64,000 bases of DNA from Trichobilharzia regenti (taxonomy: Eukaryota > Platyhelminthes > Trematoda > Strigeidida > Schistosomatidae): NCBI GenBank assembly GCA_944472135.2, contig OX235262.1, positions 85,720,903 to 85,784,902 on the forward strand. Reading direction: 5' to 3'. The notes under the pieces are model-generated. The model was not told the origin of the DNA. It did no database searches and saw nothing but the letters and a program-made list of their open reading frames with translations. Positions within the stretch are counted from its first letter, which is position 1; each line of letters starts with the position of its first letter. Of the stretch, positions 49,264 through 60,330 are shown piece after piece. The translations under genes were made by a program, and so were the position numbers.

Positions 49264-50028
49264 TTCCTTGATTAAACATTTGCTTTTGACTCTGTACTCA
49301 GATGTCTTTCATTAAATAAGCTTTCTATCATACAAGCTCAGTCCTAGGCTGTTAGCTGGCCGCATTTTTATTTTTCTAACAGAATGCATTACACTGATTA
49401 TAAAGTTGAGTCTTCCTCTGCTCTAATCACTGACACTGGTATCCTTCAGTGTGTTGTTCCTTATCATACTCTTTCTTCTCTCTTCTTACGTGACTCATTG
49501 GAATAGAAATTAATTCAAGCATATTATAATTTGGAATAGTTCTTTCCTCTGAAGTATCTTGGTCATCACATATTCTATCAATTTCTACAAAATTGTTAGG
49601 TCCAAACTGCTACGTTAAGAAATCGAGACAGTCTGGAATCACTAAACCTCCACTCTTACAGCTTGTTAATTCTTGTGTCTTATCTGCTGTCATTCACTGC
49701 TCTCCCTTATTCTCTTCTGGACTACTCATATTGCAAAAAGCATTAAAGGTTGTCAGTAGGGCAACTGGTATGCCACTTAGTGAGCTTTTTACTACACTAG
49801 TTGAGAGATACCTGAACTCATGTGGGAAATATTCTAAATCTGTACTGTCTGATCCTGAATAAACACTCTATTCTCAAGTGTGCACTTGCATCTCATCAGG
49901 TAGGACCAGAAGTCATCATGAAACATTATTATCCTCGTACAATAAAGTACAGAAACTCAACGACATCACATGTGGTCTGCATCCCATGTGATCGAGAAAA
50001 TGTTACGTCGCTAACCTTCAACTAATCA
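49264..50028 (+). pseudogene. CR1/L2-like LINE, 3' part of RT protein
   Basis: Broken frames read a motif A relic (FLD*TFAFDSV), a motif B relic (VESSSALITDTGILQCVV, where the family has a TGxPQGCVxSP run), then the conserved C-terminal region. That region reads SGITKPPLLQLVNSCVLSAVI, KALKVVSRATGMPLSELFT, SDPEHSILKCAL and KYRNSTTSHVV. It fits the CR1/L2/Rex-type LINE C-terminus, not RTE or PLE. The catalytic YADD region between is missing or unreadable. One frame shift lies near 49825-49860. I see no clear 3' repeat tail. Confidence 0.65.
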
Positions 50029-50639
50029 TGATATTTACAAAATAATTGACTCTTTTATTATCTCCTATTTGTAATCTGTGGCGACAGTATTTCAGTTAAC
50101 TTATAATTGGCCACTAATATTAATATCATTATTTTACACATTTGGCTTAACTACCGCTACAAATTCCAAACAAACTGGGATTATCAGCCCTTTAATATTA
50201 TTTTTTCATATTTGTTTTTCAACTGCCGAGTAAATTAAATGCAACACTGTAGCGAATGCTGAATATTCCACACTTTAGCATAACTACTATTTTGGAATAA
50301 AGCATATTGTCATTATTGATAATTATGCGTGAGAGCATTCCGCTTGACCACCACCGATCAAATAAAAGAAAGTTGGAATCTACTTCGGTCTAGCTCAGCC
50401 TCTCCTATCTGTGAAGACATACATTCAATAGATAATATTCCAGTTCCCTAGATTTTTTGCATTACTCAGGCATTAAGAAAATCGGAGATTAAGGCGATTT
50501 TTGGTCAACGCACCTTTGCAGACTAATTTGAATTTGTAGGTTTACATCAAAATATCTCCAAAGTTAATGAAACGTGCGTGATTAGTGTAGGAGAGTTGAT
50601 TTCATTGAGATGGGCAAAATATTAAACAGACTATACTTT
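50029..50639. other. AT-rich stretch, nothing recognised
   Basis: No motif found between the LINE end and the degenerate SINE at 50640. Confidence 0.4.
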
Positions 50640-50720
50640 GTGAGTCCTGGATTCGATTGCCTGCTGAAGAATACCAAACTAGGATAATGCACCTGTTCAA
50701 TGCTTCTTGGTTTTCATTAG
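50640..50720 (+). mobile_element. Degenerate hammerhead-type SINE fragment
   Basis: The order of blocks gagtcctggattcgattgcc, gaataccaaactaggat, atgcacctgt and cttggttttcatt matches, with gaps, the tRNA B-box region, stem II plus GAAA region and tail of the SINE at 62397-62588. The hammerhead core is destroyed. Confidence 0.45.
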
Positions 50721-50754
50721 GTTGCTAGGTGGCATCAGCTCGTTATCTAAGTTA

Positions 50755-50850
50755 TACCAGCAGTAATAACACTTATACTACTATTATTGATATTACTGTT
50801 ACTCTTACCATCGCTAATGCTGCTATTATTGCTACCATTACTGTTAAAAC
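50755..50850. repeat. ACT/ATT-rich trinucleotide region
   Basis: Imperfect tri-nucleotide tract (tac/act/att units). The open frame across it translates to a Thr/Ile/Ala-rich run typical of microsatellites, not of a gene. Confidence 0.6.
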
Positions 50851-53064
50851 TACTAATTTAAAAGATGATATCACCATTTCTTTATTGTTTATGCACCAGC
50901 AGTTGTACAGACAGAGTTTTGAGCGCAGCTTAGATTCACTGCTGTTGTTGTATGTTCTTCTGTGATAATAATATTTACAAGAACCTTGATATTGACTGGT
51001 CTGTTATATAGGCCCAGCTGTCGGCACAGTTGAATGCCCATCTCTGCTGCAGTTATGATTTCCCGTGTTTTGGATTCTGGCCTTTGCTTTAACTTTATAT
51101 ACATCGGTAAAATATAACGTCAATCACCTGACATTGTGATGGAGCAAATGGCAGTCATAACACAGGCTGCAAAACAAGCATTCCCTGATTCCGTACGAAA
51201 ATATGAACAATGCTCTACTCACATGAATTTACTTAGGTGATACACGGCACTAGATGACTACGCTTTAATTAATATAATTCTCTATGTAGCTGATATTTGC
51301 CTTGTTAAAACTTCAAGTTGCTTTATTTGTTACACTGTCCTCATAACTAACAGTCGCTAGTGGTGTAAATAATTATCTGCTAGGTAGCAAATTTTATCTG
51401 AATTTTCGGTGCATGCCGTAGGCCTTTAACTTAATCAATAATAATATATCATGTTGATAGGCTAGAAATTAACTGTTTGAGGAAAATGAATGATTTCTGA
51501 ATGTTCGTTGCAGTAGTACAGATTATAAATGCAACTAAGGTCTCTGAATGAAATTAGTAGTTTCCTACATTCATTATTTTGTGGTTTATTCATATGTACT
51601 GTCTTAGATTTCTCCTTATATCTGTGATTTTGACAGTCCACAGATAAATCAAGTAGTGGACATGATTTTGATGATATTTTATTGAATGAATAAAATTTAT
51701 GTATGTGACATCACCATTCATAAACTACTATATTAGGTTGTACGATAAAGAGTGATGGATTCCGGTCAAATACACATACTCAAATGGAGGCCGTTTTTGA
51801 ATTCCATATTGTGTCTATTTAGACATCTAGTTAATAATCAATTGTGCAAATACATATATTCATTCACAGTTCGTCTTCCACTTCATCACAAAAATACTCA
51901 AATAATGCAGAGATATTTGTTCATCTGTAGGGTTATTTTAAATCCATAACTTGCTTTGAATACAACGTCTTTTGAAGATGGAAACCGTTGTTGACAATAT
52001 CTACAATTATTGTACTATTAATCAGTCCTCTGATTGCAGTTTGTAACTAATCAGGACGGTGTTTCTTAAGACATTTTTGTGAATTTCACTTCAAAAGATC
52101 TATAAATACACTTCGTCACATCAATTTCATGAGGTAGGAAGGACGTAATGAATTCACTCACAGTTAAGCGAAGTAAATGGATTTAGGGATACTATAGCAG
52201 AAAAATTGATCGGAAAATCCCTGCTGATCAATCTGTTTGGAATACTGTTGACTCTGAAATAAAAACATCTAATATCAAATCTGATCAACTCAAAAGTTAC
52301 AGAACAAACACCTATTTTCAATGATAACACTGATTAATACGGGTTTTCTGCATTCAGCTGATTACAGCAAACATAGCCTTATTCAATGTCCTTGGTTAAA
52401 TTCGTCTTTAAACTTTGATTTGTTACAAGGCTTTAACAATCTTACGCGTTATCAAACTGATATTACTGATGAATGGCATCCAAGTTTATCGTAGCTTGTG
52501 GTATTCATCTACATAGAAATCAAATGCTTTGTGTCTCTCAGTCACCTATATGGCAAGGAGACAGAATACAACTTTTACGATGATATCTAATATTTTTTTG
52601 AAGAGATAAATAGTCAGGAGTGATTTCTCTCTTTATACAGTAAAAGTTAGTGTGCATTTATCGAACTTCAACGTTCTCTACCACGTTTGTCAAGTGTTGC
52701 CTCTTTTGCAAATGGCTGTTAGATACCTGTGATTGTTAAAACCTTTTCAAATACAAATGGAATATATTCTGTTCCTCCGATTTTACAAAAAAGGACGAGC
52801 GACAATAATTTCTTTTGAACTGAAGTTAAATAGTAGTCTTCAATAGTGAAAACACATGTTCCAAACCTCAGTGGGAATGGAAGTTGTGCTTTGTTGTCTG
52901 CCATTTTTATGCGGGTCTCAAGGTTCATCACGTTTATCATTTTCTTCAAATAGTTCACAAAGTTCACAAGTTTCTCTCGTGAGTTTTGACAAGCTTAGTC
53001 GCGTGAAGTCCATTTCTACCAATCGATAAAAGTTCTAGACACTTATAGTTCACAAGCATTTTTT
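50851..53064. other. AT-rich stretch, no confident gene
   Basis: Minus-strand frames at 50889-51104 and 52719-52967 have protein-like composition (KLKQRPESKTREIITAAEMG; LPFPLRFGTCVFTIEDYYL). The latter ends near a donor-like cacag/gtatct. They might be exons, but nothing ties them to a family or to each other. Confidence 0.3.
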
Positions 53065-53290
53065 CCTTCACGTTCCCCAGTGGAATATAGGGCTTCAAGC
53101 TAGTGGCTTGAAGTTTCTGTGGCAGTGTTTATTTTACAGGATGGGGTTCCTAGCCTCATGCCCCCAACCTTTCCTCTTTACAAGCATTATTTCTGGCTTA
53201 GCGAGCTAAAGGAATTCGTCGGCTGGGGATCGAACCCCGGACCATGTGCATGGTCGGTTAGCGTCCTGACCGCTATACCACCGACGCACC
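53065..53290 (-). mobile_element. Chimeric SINE, family B
   Basis: On the minus strand the order is the tRNA-like head (gcgtcggtggtatagcggtcagg; B box ggttcgatccc), RTE 5' UTR-like block (aaagaggaaaggttgggggc, gctaggaaccccatcctgtaaaa, cactgccacagaaacttcaa), and RTE 3' end (tgaagccctatattccactg, gggaacgtgaaggaaaaaa). It is colinear with 31098-31330, which confirms a reproducible fusion of RTE ends behind a tRNA head. Confidence 0.87.
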
Positions 53291-55109
53291 ACAAGCATTT
53301 TATAAGTAATAAATTGTGAAAGTAAACAAGTCACTGGTGTAAATATAATACTGTAAGTCTCTAAGGAACTATTATCACATGCATAGTTATTCTGACAGGG
53401 AAGTGCAGTAGACCATCATTCACCAATGACCTAACGAAAGTTCATATGACACATTTGCCTGCTAAAATAACGCAAAAAGATTTGTATCTCAAACAAGCGT
53501 ATTTGTTGTGCCTACTGGTGATATATAAACCTAATAATTAATTATATAAGAATAGAACTTTAATGCTATGGTAGAGTTTAAATCCATCGCAGAATAAATA
53601 AATTTAGCGGGACACAGACAAATTCTTAAAAGGTGATCTCGGTAGGTGGCGGGAGACTTCGATCACTGAATATTTGTTCGTCAAATCTACAGCTATCACT
53701 CTTTACTTAGGAATGACACAATGCTAATACAAGAGATGCGGAAAATATTTCTACCAACAGAATCAAAGGATAAAAAGTAATAAAAGTATATGAAGGAAGT
53801 TTGAAAGTCTTGTGATTGTCTTAATGTTATTATATGCGATTAACTGTTCTCGAATCGTCATGCGTAAATAATATCATGTCACTGTGTAGTTCTACTAAAT
53901 ACATTTCTTCTATAATGAAATAACCAATTATACTGGTTGCATTAGGCTGTGGCGTTTAATTGAACTATAACAAATATTTTTTCCTTATCCAGTGGTTCGA
54001 TTTGCCCAAACTCTATAACCATGTTTTAGCTTTTACGGTTCATCTGAGGTGGTTATAGCCACCTCCAATTAGTATATGATAGGGTTGTTACTTATTGAAT
54101 TGTATGATCTGACTGAAGAGCTTTTAATATTCTTTCAGACAACTACGATTTGAATTTAAGTTTTGAAATTCTATATCAATAACATAATTGTCTCTGCTAA
54201 TGACCACTGACCATTGTCAGAGAATACAACTAAACTGAAAACATGTATGCACTATCATTCATTCCCTGACGTTTTGATCATGCATCAGTGTTTAAAGATA
54301 TATAAAACTACTGATAGCTTTCTTCGTCCGACCATAAATAAATTCAAAAGGGAGGCTTTTGACGATAGCTGAAGCCAGTGAGCGATGATATTATGTGAAA
54401 TATTCAAAATAACTAACATTAATCCTGTTGTTTTAAATGGAGGTCTGCATCAAACTTGAGAAATTTCTTTGGAATGTCGAAATTCCAAGCATATTTTGGC
54501 GATAATAGCAACAAAGTATGCACGTAATCAATCATTACTATTTACATCGCCAAGTAACACTGAATGTGACGGTGACCAACCTTATTTTTTATTTCATAAT
54601 TTATACCTTCGCATGTGAATAAACGCTTCCTGAATGATACGCATTTCGAAGAATGTGCCACATTTGCTTATTTACATAAAACTCTCATTTCTATGGTGTT
54701 TCTGATCAGGTAGTTGAGGAATTTGTTGTAATTATTTGACTTTCGTAAACTGAATCTGTGGATATAATCTTGTTGACTGTTAGAACCTATAACTATGTGC
54801 TTGGCATATTGTGACTGTTTAACACTAACTAGTATCTATAATTTTATATATGGTTGGATTTGCATGCCTAAGTTGACCCAAGTTAGTGAGTCTATGGTTT
54901 TGATATCATTTTTGTAAACTGTATTTCACAGTGATACTACTGCTAGAGCTTCCTTGTTATTTTTGTTGTCACTGCCCTTATTGTTATGAGTATTTTTTCT
55001 CCTTTTGCTGTTGCTGTTCTGATTGCATCATTCCTTGTTTTATGAATTTCAGGGAAGTAATCCATAAAGTCGCTCCTCTGTAACTAACATATTTACGTAA
55101 AGACTCAAT
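53291..55109. other. AT-rich stretch, nothing recognised
   Basis: Only short frames; no element found. Confidence 0.45.
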
Positions 55110-55849
55110 TTTCAGGCGTGAGGCTAGCAACACCACCGTGTAGACAAAGTTGCTACGAAAACTTCAGTCCGATGAGTCTCCTTGAGACAAAAGATAAAGT
55201 CCATGTGGGGACATGGAACGTCCGCACCATGTAAGAGGCTGGTAAAACTTTCAAGGTTGCAAATGAGATGAAAAGATATAATATTGAAGTACTGGGAATA
55301 TAAGAAAGCAAATGAAATGGGAATGGACTCATAAAACTGTCAACGCGAGAGTCAGTGATCTACTCCGGTCACCTAGAAGACGACCATATGCACACTGAAG
55401 GTGTGGCTATCATGATGTCACCAACGCCAACGAAGGTCTTGATGCAATGGGGGGGGGCAATCGCGCCAGATTCAACTCAAAAGGAAGGAAAGTGACAATT
55501 TTACAATGCTATGCACCCAGAAACAACGCAGACCTCGAAAAGAATAGTTTAATAGGCAACTACAGGCAACAATGGACAATACTCGAGTCGATGACATTAA
55601 AATCTAAACGGCAGATATGAACGTCAAACTGGAACCAGATAACACGGGAAGAGAATTCATCATGGGTAGAGAAGCTCTTGGAGAGACGAATGGAAGCGGA
55701 GAACTCTTCTCTGATTCTGTGCCTTCGACAAACTAGTAGTTGTTGACAGCGTATACAAGCACAAGGATATCCACACGGCTATATGGGTGTCACCAGACAG
55801 GTGAACCCAAAACCAAGCCAACTTCATCTCAATGCTGTTTAAGGAAGTG

Positions 55850-56003
55850 GAGACGCAGCTTGCTGGACATAAAAGCAAGAAGAGGAGCAGACGTTGGTTC
55901 AGACCACTATCTCGTACAAGTAACACTGAAAATTAAATTAAAAGCTTCCAAAGAAACAGGAGCTGCAGATAGACCACAAGTCAAGTTCAACATTGAAAAC
56001 TGA
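55850..56003 (+). pseudogene. RTE copy F, endonuclease C-terminal remnant
   Basis: In the open frame 55740-56003 the part from about 55810 reads the RTE endonuclease end: FISQC-like, KWRRSLLDIKARRGADVGSDHYLVQVTLKIKLKAS. The catalytic SDH is intact. Upstream motifs are in other frames, including a broken GDMNA (agatatgaacgtcaaactgg). Confidence 0.8.
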
Positions 56004-56791
56004 AGGATCAGGCTACAAAGGACATCTTCACTGCAATCATAAGGAAAAAGGCGGATACACAAATCAACACTGGGGAATAGAACAGCGTTGACAAACACCA
56101 AAACAGCCTGAAAGCGTTGTGGAGTCAAACCTGCATGGAAGTTCTAGGCAGAAAGAAGAGACATGACAAACAGTGGCTCACTACGGACAAACAGAGACTT
56201 ATAGAAGAGAGAAGGGTGGTGAAACAAAAGAGTATCCTGTCAACTGGAGAGCAACAAAAACAGGAGTCGAATGCAAGCTATAGTGGTCTGACACAAAAGA
56301 GTAGAGAAGAGTGCCAGGGAAGACAAAAGTCAATATTATGAGGCCATGGCAAGTGAAGCAGAGCAAGCTGCAGGCAAAGAAGACCTCGCCACACTCTACC
56401 AAACAACTAGGCACCTATCGGGAAAAAGTTTGACACAGATTAAGCCAGTAAAGGATGACAGTTAAAAGTCAATCACCAAAGAAGTAGAGCAAAGGAAACA
56501 CTGTGCTGAACACTTCAAAAGACTTCTAAATCTACCGCCACCTTTAACGCGCCCAATACTACCAACAGCGTAAGCAGAAAAATCAGTGGACATCAACTTT
56601 CCGACGAGAATAGAAGTCCTGAAGGCAATCCACATGCTAAAGTCTGAGGGAGCAGCAGAACCAGACTGAATCCCAGCAGAAGTGTTGTAAATTAACCCAG
56701 AGACAACAGCGGACTTGATGACACCACTACTGGAGAAGGTGTCGAAAGAAGGCAAGGTACCTGGGGATTGGAAAAAGTATAGTTATTCAAA

Positions 56792-57033
56792 ATGACAAAG
56801 AAAGGAGACTTCTGTCAATTCAAGAATCGGCGTGGTATTATGCTCTTATCTATCCCGGGCAAAATACTAAGCCGCATCATCCTGGAGAGGATCCATCACG
56901 CCAACCTGGATGCAAAACTTCGACCGGAACAGGCTGGAGTCAGGAAAAATAATTCATGCATTGATGAAATCGAGACACTACGCAACAACATTGAACACAG
57001 CTTGGAAGGGCAGTCAGGTCTCTGCCTGTTTGC
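56792..57033 (+). pseudogene. RTE copy F, RT fragment
   Basis: The open frame reads KKGDFCQFKNRRGIMLLSIP, GKILSRIILERI, LRPEQAGVRKNNSCIDEIETL, then EHSLEGQSGLCLF, which is the region up to RT motif A. Motif A itself and the rest of the RT core are missing, replaced by the inverted arm starting at 57036. Confidence 0.87.
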
Positions 57034-57035
57034 TA

Positions 57036-58501
57036 GAAGTGCCCTTCATCACGCGCCAGGTCTCTGATCCGTATAGTAGCACTGACTTCACATTGGAGTT
57101 GAAAATCCTTATTTTATTTTTGATGCGGAGTGCTGTTGGTCTCCACACAGACTTGAGAGTAATGGAAGCTTGTCTTGCTCTTCCGATTCTTCCTTAGATA
57201 TCCTCAATAGTTCCATCTGCCTGTAGTCGAGACGATGTTGCCTAGGTAGGTAGGTAAAGGAGGTTGCTTCATTCAGGTTCCTCCTATTTATGCTGATTGT
57301 TGTCTGTTGTTGTTGGTGGTGGTGTTGGCCAGGAATCTTCATCACCTCTATTTTATCTATGTTCACCTGAAGTCCTATCTTTGATGCTTCTTCAGCCAGC
57401 TTGTTGCTTTCCACTTGCATATCTTGATGTGGTTTTGTTCTCTGAGCTGGATGGTTAGTTTGCGAAGCTTTCATCACCTTACTGGGTGACATCTTCAGCG
57501 CATACTTCAATTTGAAGTGAGCTTTTAGATTTCTCCACGAGTTTATTAATCATCTCTCCCGGTGACCTTGGACGTGATTGGTTGTTTGTGTGTGTTTTCA
57601 CACCTTCTAGGTTACTTGTATTGGAACCGGTTGTTTCTTTGACTTGAACTTTGACCCTTTGTGTGTGAAGTTTCTTTCTTATTGGTTGATAAATTTTGTC
57701 TATCTCGATGTGTCTATTGATTGATGATCCACTGGAATGCCAAGCTTCTAAAAATTCTCTAGCATTTTTGTTATTTCCTTTGTCTAATATTTGAACGTCG
57801 TCCCAGTCGAATTGATGTCCGTAGTTATCTGTGTGTAGTGAAATGAGGGAGTGGATATCATGTCTTTTGACGGCTAGCTTATGTTCGTGGATACGAAGAC
57901 GAAGGGGACGTCCACTTTGGCCGATGTAGTGTTTTTCGCAGTTGTTACAGTTTATTTTGTAGATGATGTTGGTTTTGTCTTCTTTCGCTGTTGAGTCTTT
58001 CGGTTGACATAGAATTGAGTGTAGCGACTTTGTTGGTTTGTGTACGACGTCAATTCCTAAAGGTTTGAAGAGTCTTGTAGTGATTTCTGAGATATCCTTT
58101 ATATATGGTAAGGCAATTTTCTTTGTGCTTTCCTTGGTGGCTTTTGCTTTGGTAGGTTGGCTGGGGGGTATATGTCTCTTGATGAAATTCCGTGGATATC
58201 CATTCTTTTGGAAGACGTCCATGAGATACTTTTCTTCAATTTTTCTTAAGGTGGGAGTGCTGCAGTGAGTCCTTGCTCTCTTGAATGGTGTTTGTATGCA
58301 ATTCCTTTTGTGTGTTATTGGGTTGTTGCTGTTGTAATTCAGTATTTGGTCTGTGTGAGTTGATTTCCTATAAACTTGAGTTTCTAATTCTCCTGTAGTT
58401 GTTCGCCTGACTAAGACGTCCAAAAATGGTATTTTGTTCTCGGATTCCTCTTCTCTTGTGAATTTGATGTCGTTGAAGACGTTGTTTATTAAGTTGTGAG
58501 T
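57036..58501 (-). repeat. Left arm of 1.47-kb inverted repeat (PLE 3' half + RTE 3' piece)
   Basis: Reverse complement of 59956-61420, with only a handful of differences over 1466 bp (three substitutions and one single-base indel noted). Read on the minus strand it contains the PLE protein from THNLINNVFNDI to its stop, the PLE tail, then RTE sequence from about MQVESNKLAEEA to the point where copy F was cut. The outer junction at 57036 abuts RTE motif A. The inner junction at 58501 abuts the PLE N-terminal region on the other strand. Confidence 0.93.
57479..58500 (-). pseudogene. PLE C-terminal half with unbroken GIY-YIG frame (inverted copy)
   Basis: The open frame of 384 codons (57479-58633) begins in inverted N-terminal sequence. 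Only the part from THNLINNVF (about 58500) is genuine PLE. It contains EENKIPFLD-like ENKIPFLDVLVRRT, YRKSTHTDQ, RARTHCSTP, KNGYPRNFIKRHI, and the nuclease domain: YKINCNNCEKHYIGQSGR, RLRIHEHKLAVKRHD and HQFDWDDV. Here KATKESTKKI reads through, whereas the plus-strand twin has a one-base deletion at that place. This arm therefore keeps the ancestral frame of the nuclease. It lacks the RT core and is not functional by itself. Confidence 0.9.
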
Positions 58502-58765
58502 GGGATACGCTTCTCTCTGTTCGAAAGTGGGAAGACTTCGCCAAAAGGCAAGGATCCACCAGAGAACAATTATTCTTTCTCCATGAGTGCCTTCGTCATT
58601 CAATCCTACCAAACAGTGTAAGATACAAACCACCAGTCAACTGCCCAATGGGATGGAAATTGGCCGAACAATGTGGAAGACGAATGGTCAAATTAATGAT
58701 TACAGACGCACATTATCGGATCAACAAATATCAACAAATTATAGATATCCAAAAAGCAAAATTAG

Positions 58766-59400
58766 AGAAAACCCTCAACCAGAACACCTGTCAACGCTGA
58801 TCACCGCAATTACACTGTCAAGTACAGAGAACAAAGACGAAGAGTCCTCAAAACCAAGCTAGCCAAGATTAGAAAACAACAACCAGACAATACGCCCATA
58901 GACTGCGTAGTCAACCTATCAAAACAACCACTATCAAAAATGGAACAACAACTACTACAAAAAGGATTAAACTACAACACCGGAGATGCTTCAAAAACTG
59001 ATTTCTTCGCTGCCTTTGAATCATTACTCAAATCATCAAACTTGAACGAGGAAACACAGGAAGAGATACGCCAAACAATTGTACCAATGGTCAAACAGAA
59101 AAGACAACACACACAACTCAACGCTCAAGAACTAAAGGCCCTCAAAAAGCTGAAAAATAGGAAGGACATCGTCATTTTACCAGCCGACAAAGGAAGAACA
59201 ACAGTAGTCATGGACAGAGAAGAATATACCAAGAAAGCTGAAGAACTACTCAAAGATGAAGATGTATATCAACAACTCCCAACAAATCCCATACAAACAT
59301 TGGATAACCGCATCCAAAGGACCTTAAACAAGCTCAGCAAAACTGGACAGATCACAAAACAAGACCAATGGCGAATGAAATCCAATGGACCAGTCCTACC
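58766..59400 (+). pseudogene. PLE N-terminal and finger region
   Basis: The frame is open from 58766, beyond the first Met at 58940. It reads DHRNYTVKYREQRRR, CVVNLSKQPLSKMEQQLLQ, KGLNYNTG, LKKLKNRKDIVILPADKG, RTTVVMDREEYTKKAEELL and up to NGPVLP. The NLS.PL...E..LL.KGLNY and LPADKG..TVVMD runs are typical of PLE proteins. The frame shifts near 59395, where the FYGRPKIHK motif continues in the next frame. Confidence 0.9.
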
Positions 59401-60330
59401 CGATTCTACGGCAGACCCAAAATACACAAGGCAAATATCCCATTACGACCAATTGTATCACTCCCAGGAACTCCAACATATAATTTATCCAAAGAATTAT
59501 ACAGAAAACTAAAACACCTAACGGAATCTTGCGATCACTCCATCAACTCTGCTATCCAATTCCTAGAGAAAATCAGAGGCATCCAAATAGATGAACAAGA
59601 AATAATGGTATCATTCGACGTGACAGCATTATATACATCCATCGGACAAAACCTAGCAAAAGAAACCATGGAGCAATTACTTAGCAACGACGAACAACTG
59701 CCACAACAATCAAAAATGCAACACACAAGCTGGATGGAATGCATAAATCTATGCCTAACAACATACTTCCAATTCAACGGCCAAATATATGAACAAGTCA
59801 AAGGAACACCCATGGGATCGCCAATATCAGGTTTGATTGCAGAAGCAGTGATGCAAAGACTCGAAAATATAATTCTACCAAAGATCAAACCCAAGATTTG
59901 GATACGCTACGTCGACGACACATTTGTAATCATCAAAAGAAACGAATTAGATAAAACTCACAACTTAATAAACAACGTCTTCAACGACATCAAATTCACA
60001 AGAGAAGAGGAATCCGAGAACAAAATACCATTTTTGGACGTCTTAGTCAGGCGAACAACTACAGGAGAATTAGAAACTCAAGTTTATAGGAAATCAACTC
60101 ACACAGACCAAATACTGAATTACAACAGCAACAACCCAATAACACACAAAAGGAATTGCATACAAACACTATTCAAGAGAGCAAGGACTCACTGCAGCAC
60201 TCCCACCTTAAGAAAAATTGAAGAAAAGTATCTCATGGACGTCTTCCAAAAGAATGGATATCCACGGAATTTCATCAAGAGACATATACCCCCAAGCCAA
60301 CCTACCAAAGCAAAAGCCACCAAGGAAACA
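59395..60330 (+). pseudogene. PLE reverse transcriptase core
   Basis: The frame open from 59368 is genuine from about 59395: RFYGRPKIHKANIPLRPIVS, then RT motif A (EIMVSFDVTALYTSI, about 59601-59645), motif B (KGTPMGSPISGLIAEAVM, about 59800-59855), motif C (WIRYVDDTFVII, YVDD at 59908-59919), EENKIPFLDV-like and KNGYPRNFIKRHI. All catalytic aspartates are present. The frame is lost near 60328 by a one-base deletion relative to the inverted arm. Confidence 0.92.

Larger units (their letters stand above)
55110..57035 (+). mobile_element. RTE-clade LINE, copy F, 5' part
   Basis: The end of an RTE 5' UTR (ggcgtgaggctagcaacaccacc, gttgctacgaaaacttca) is followed by endonuclease relics (HVGTWNVRTM-like with a stop; TARFNSKGRKVTILQCYAP, about 55470-55515; ARRGADVGSDHYLVQV, about 55873-55920). 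Linker and the first half of the RT follow, up to the start of motif A (LEGQSGLCLF, 57004-57033). There it is cut by the foldback. The 3' remainder lies at about 61045-61830. A g-run (ggggggg, 55450) and several indels break the frame. Confidence 0.87.

Noticed and set aside
52719..52967. Minus-strand frame with protein-like composition and a donor-like end
   Set aside because: No family recognised and no second exon in register, so it stays unannotated. RNA-seq would decide.
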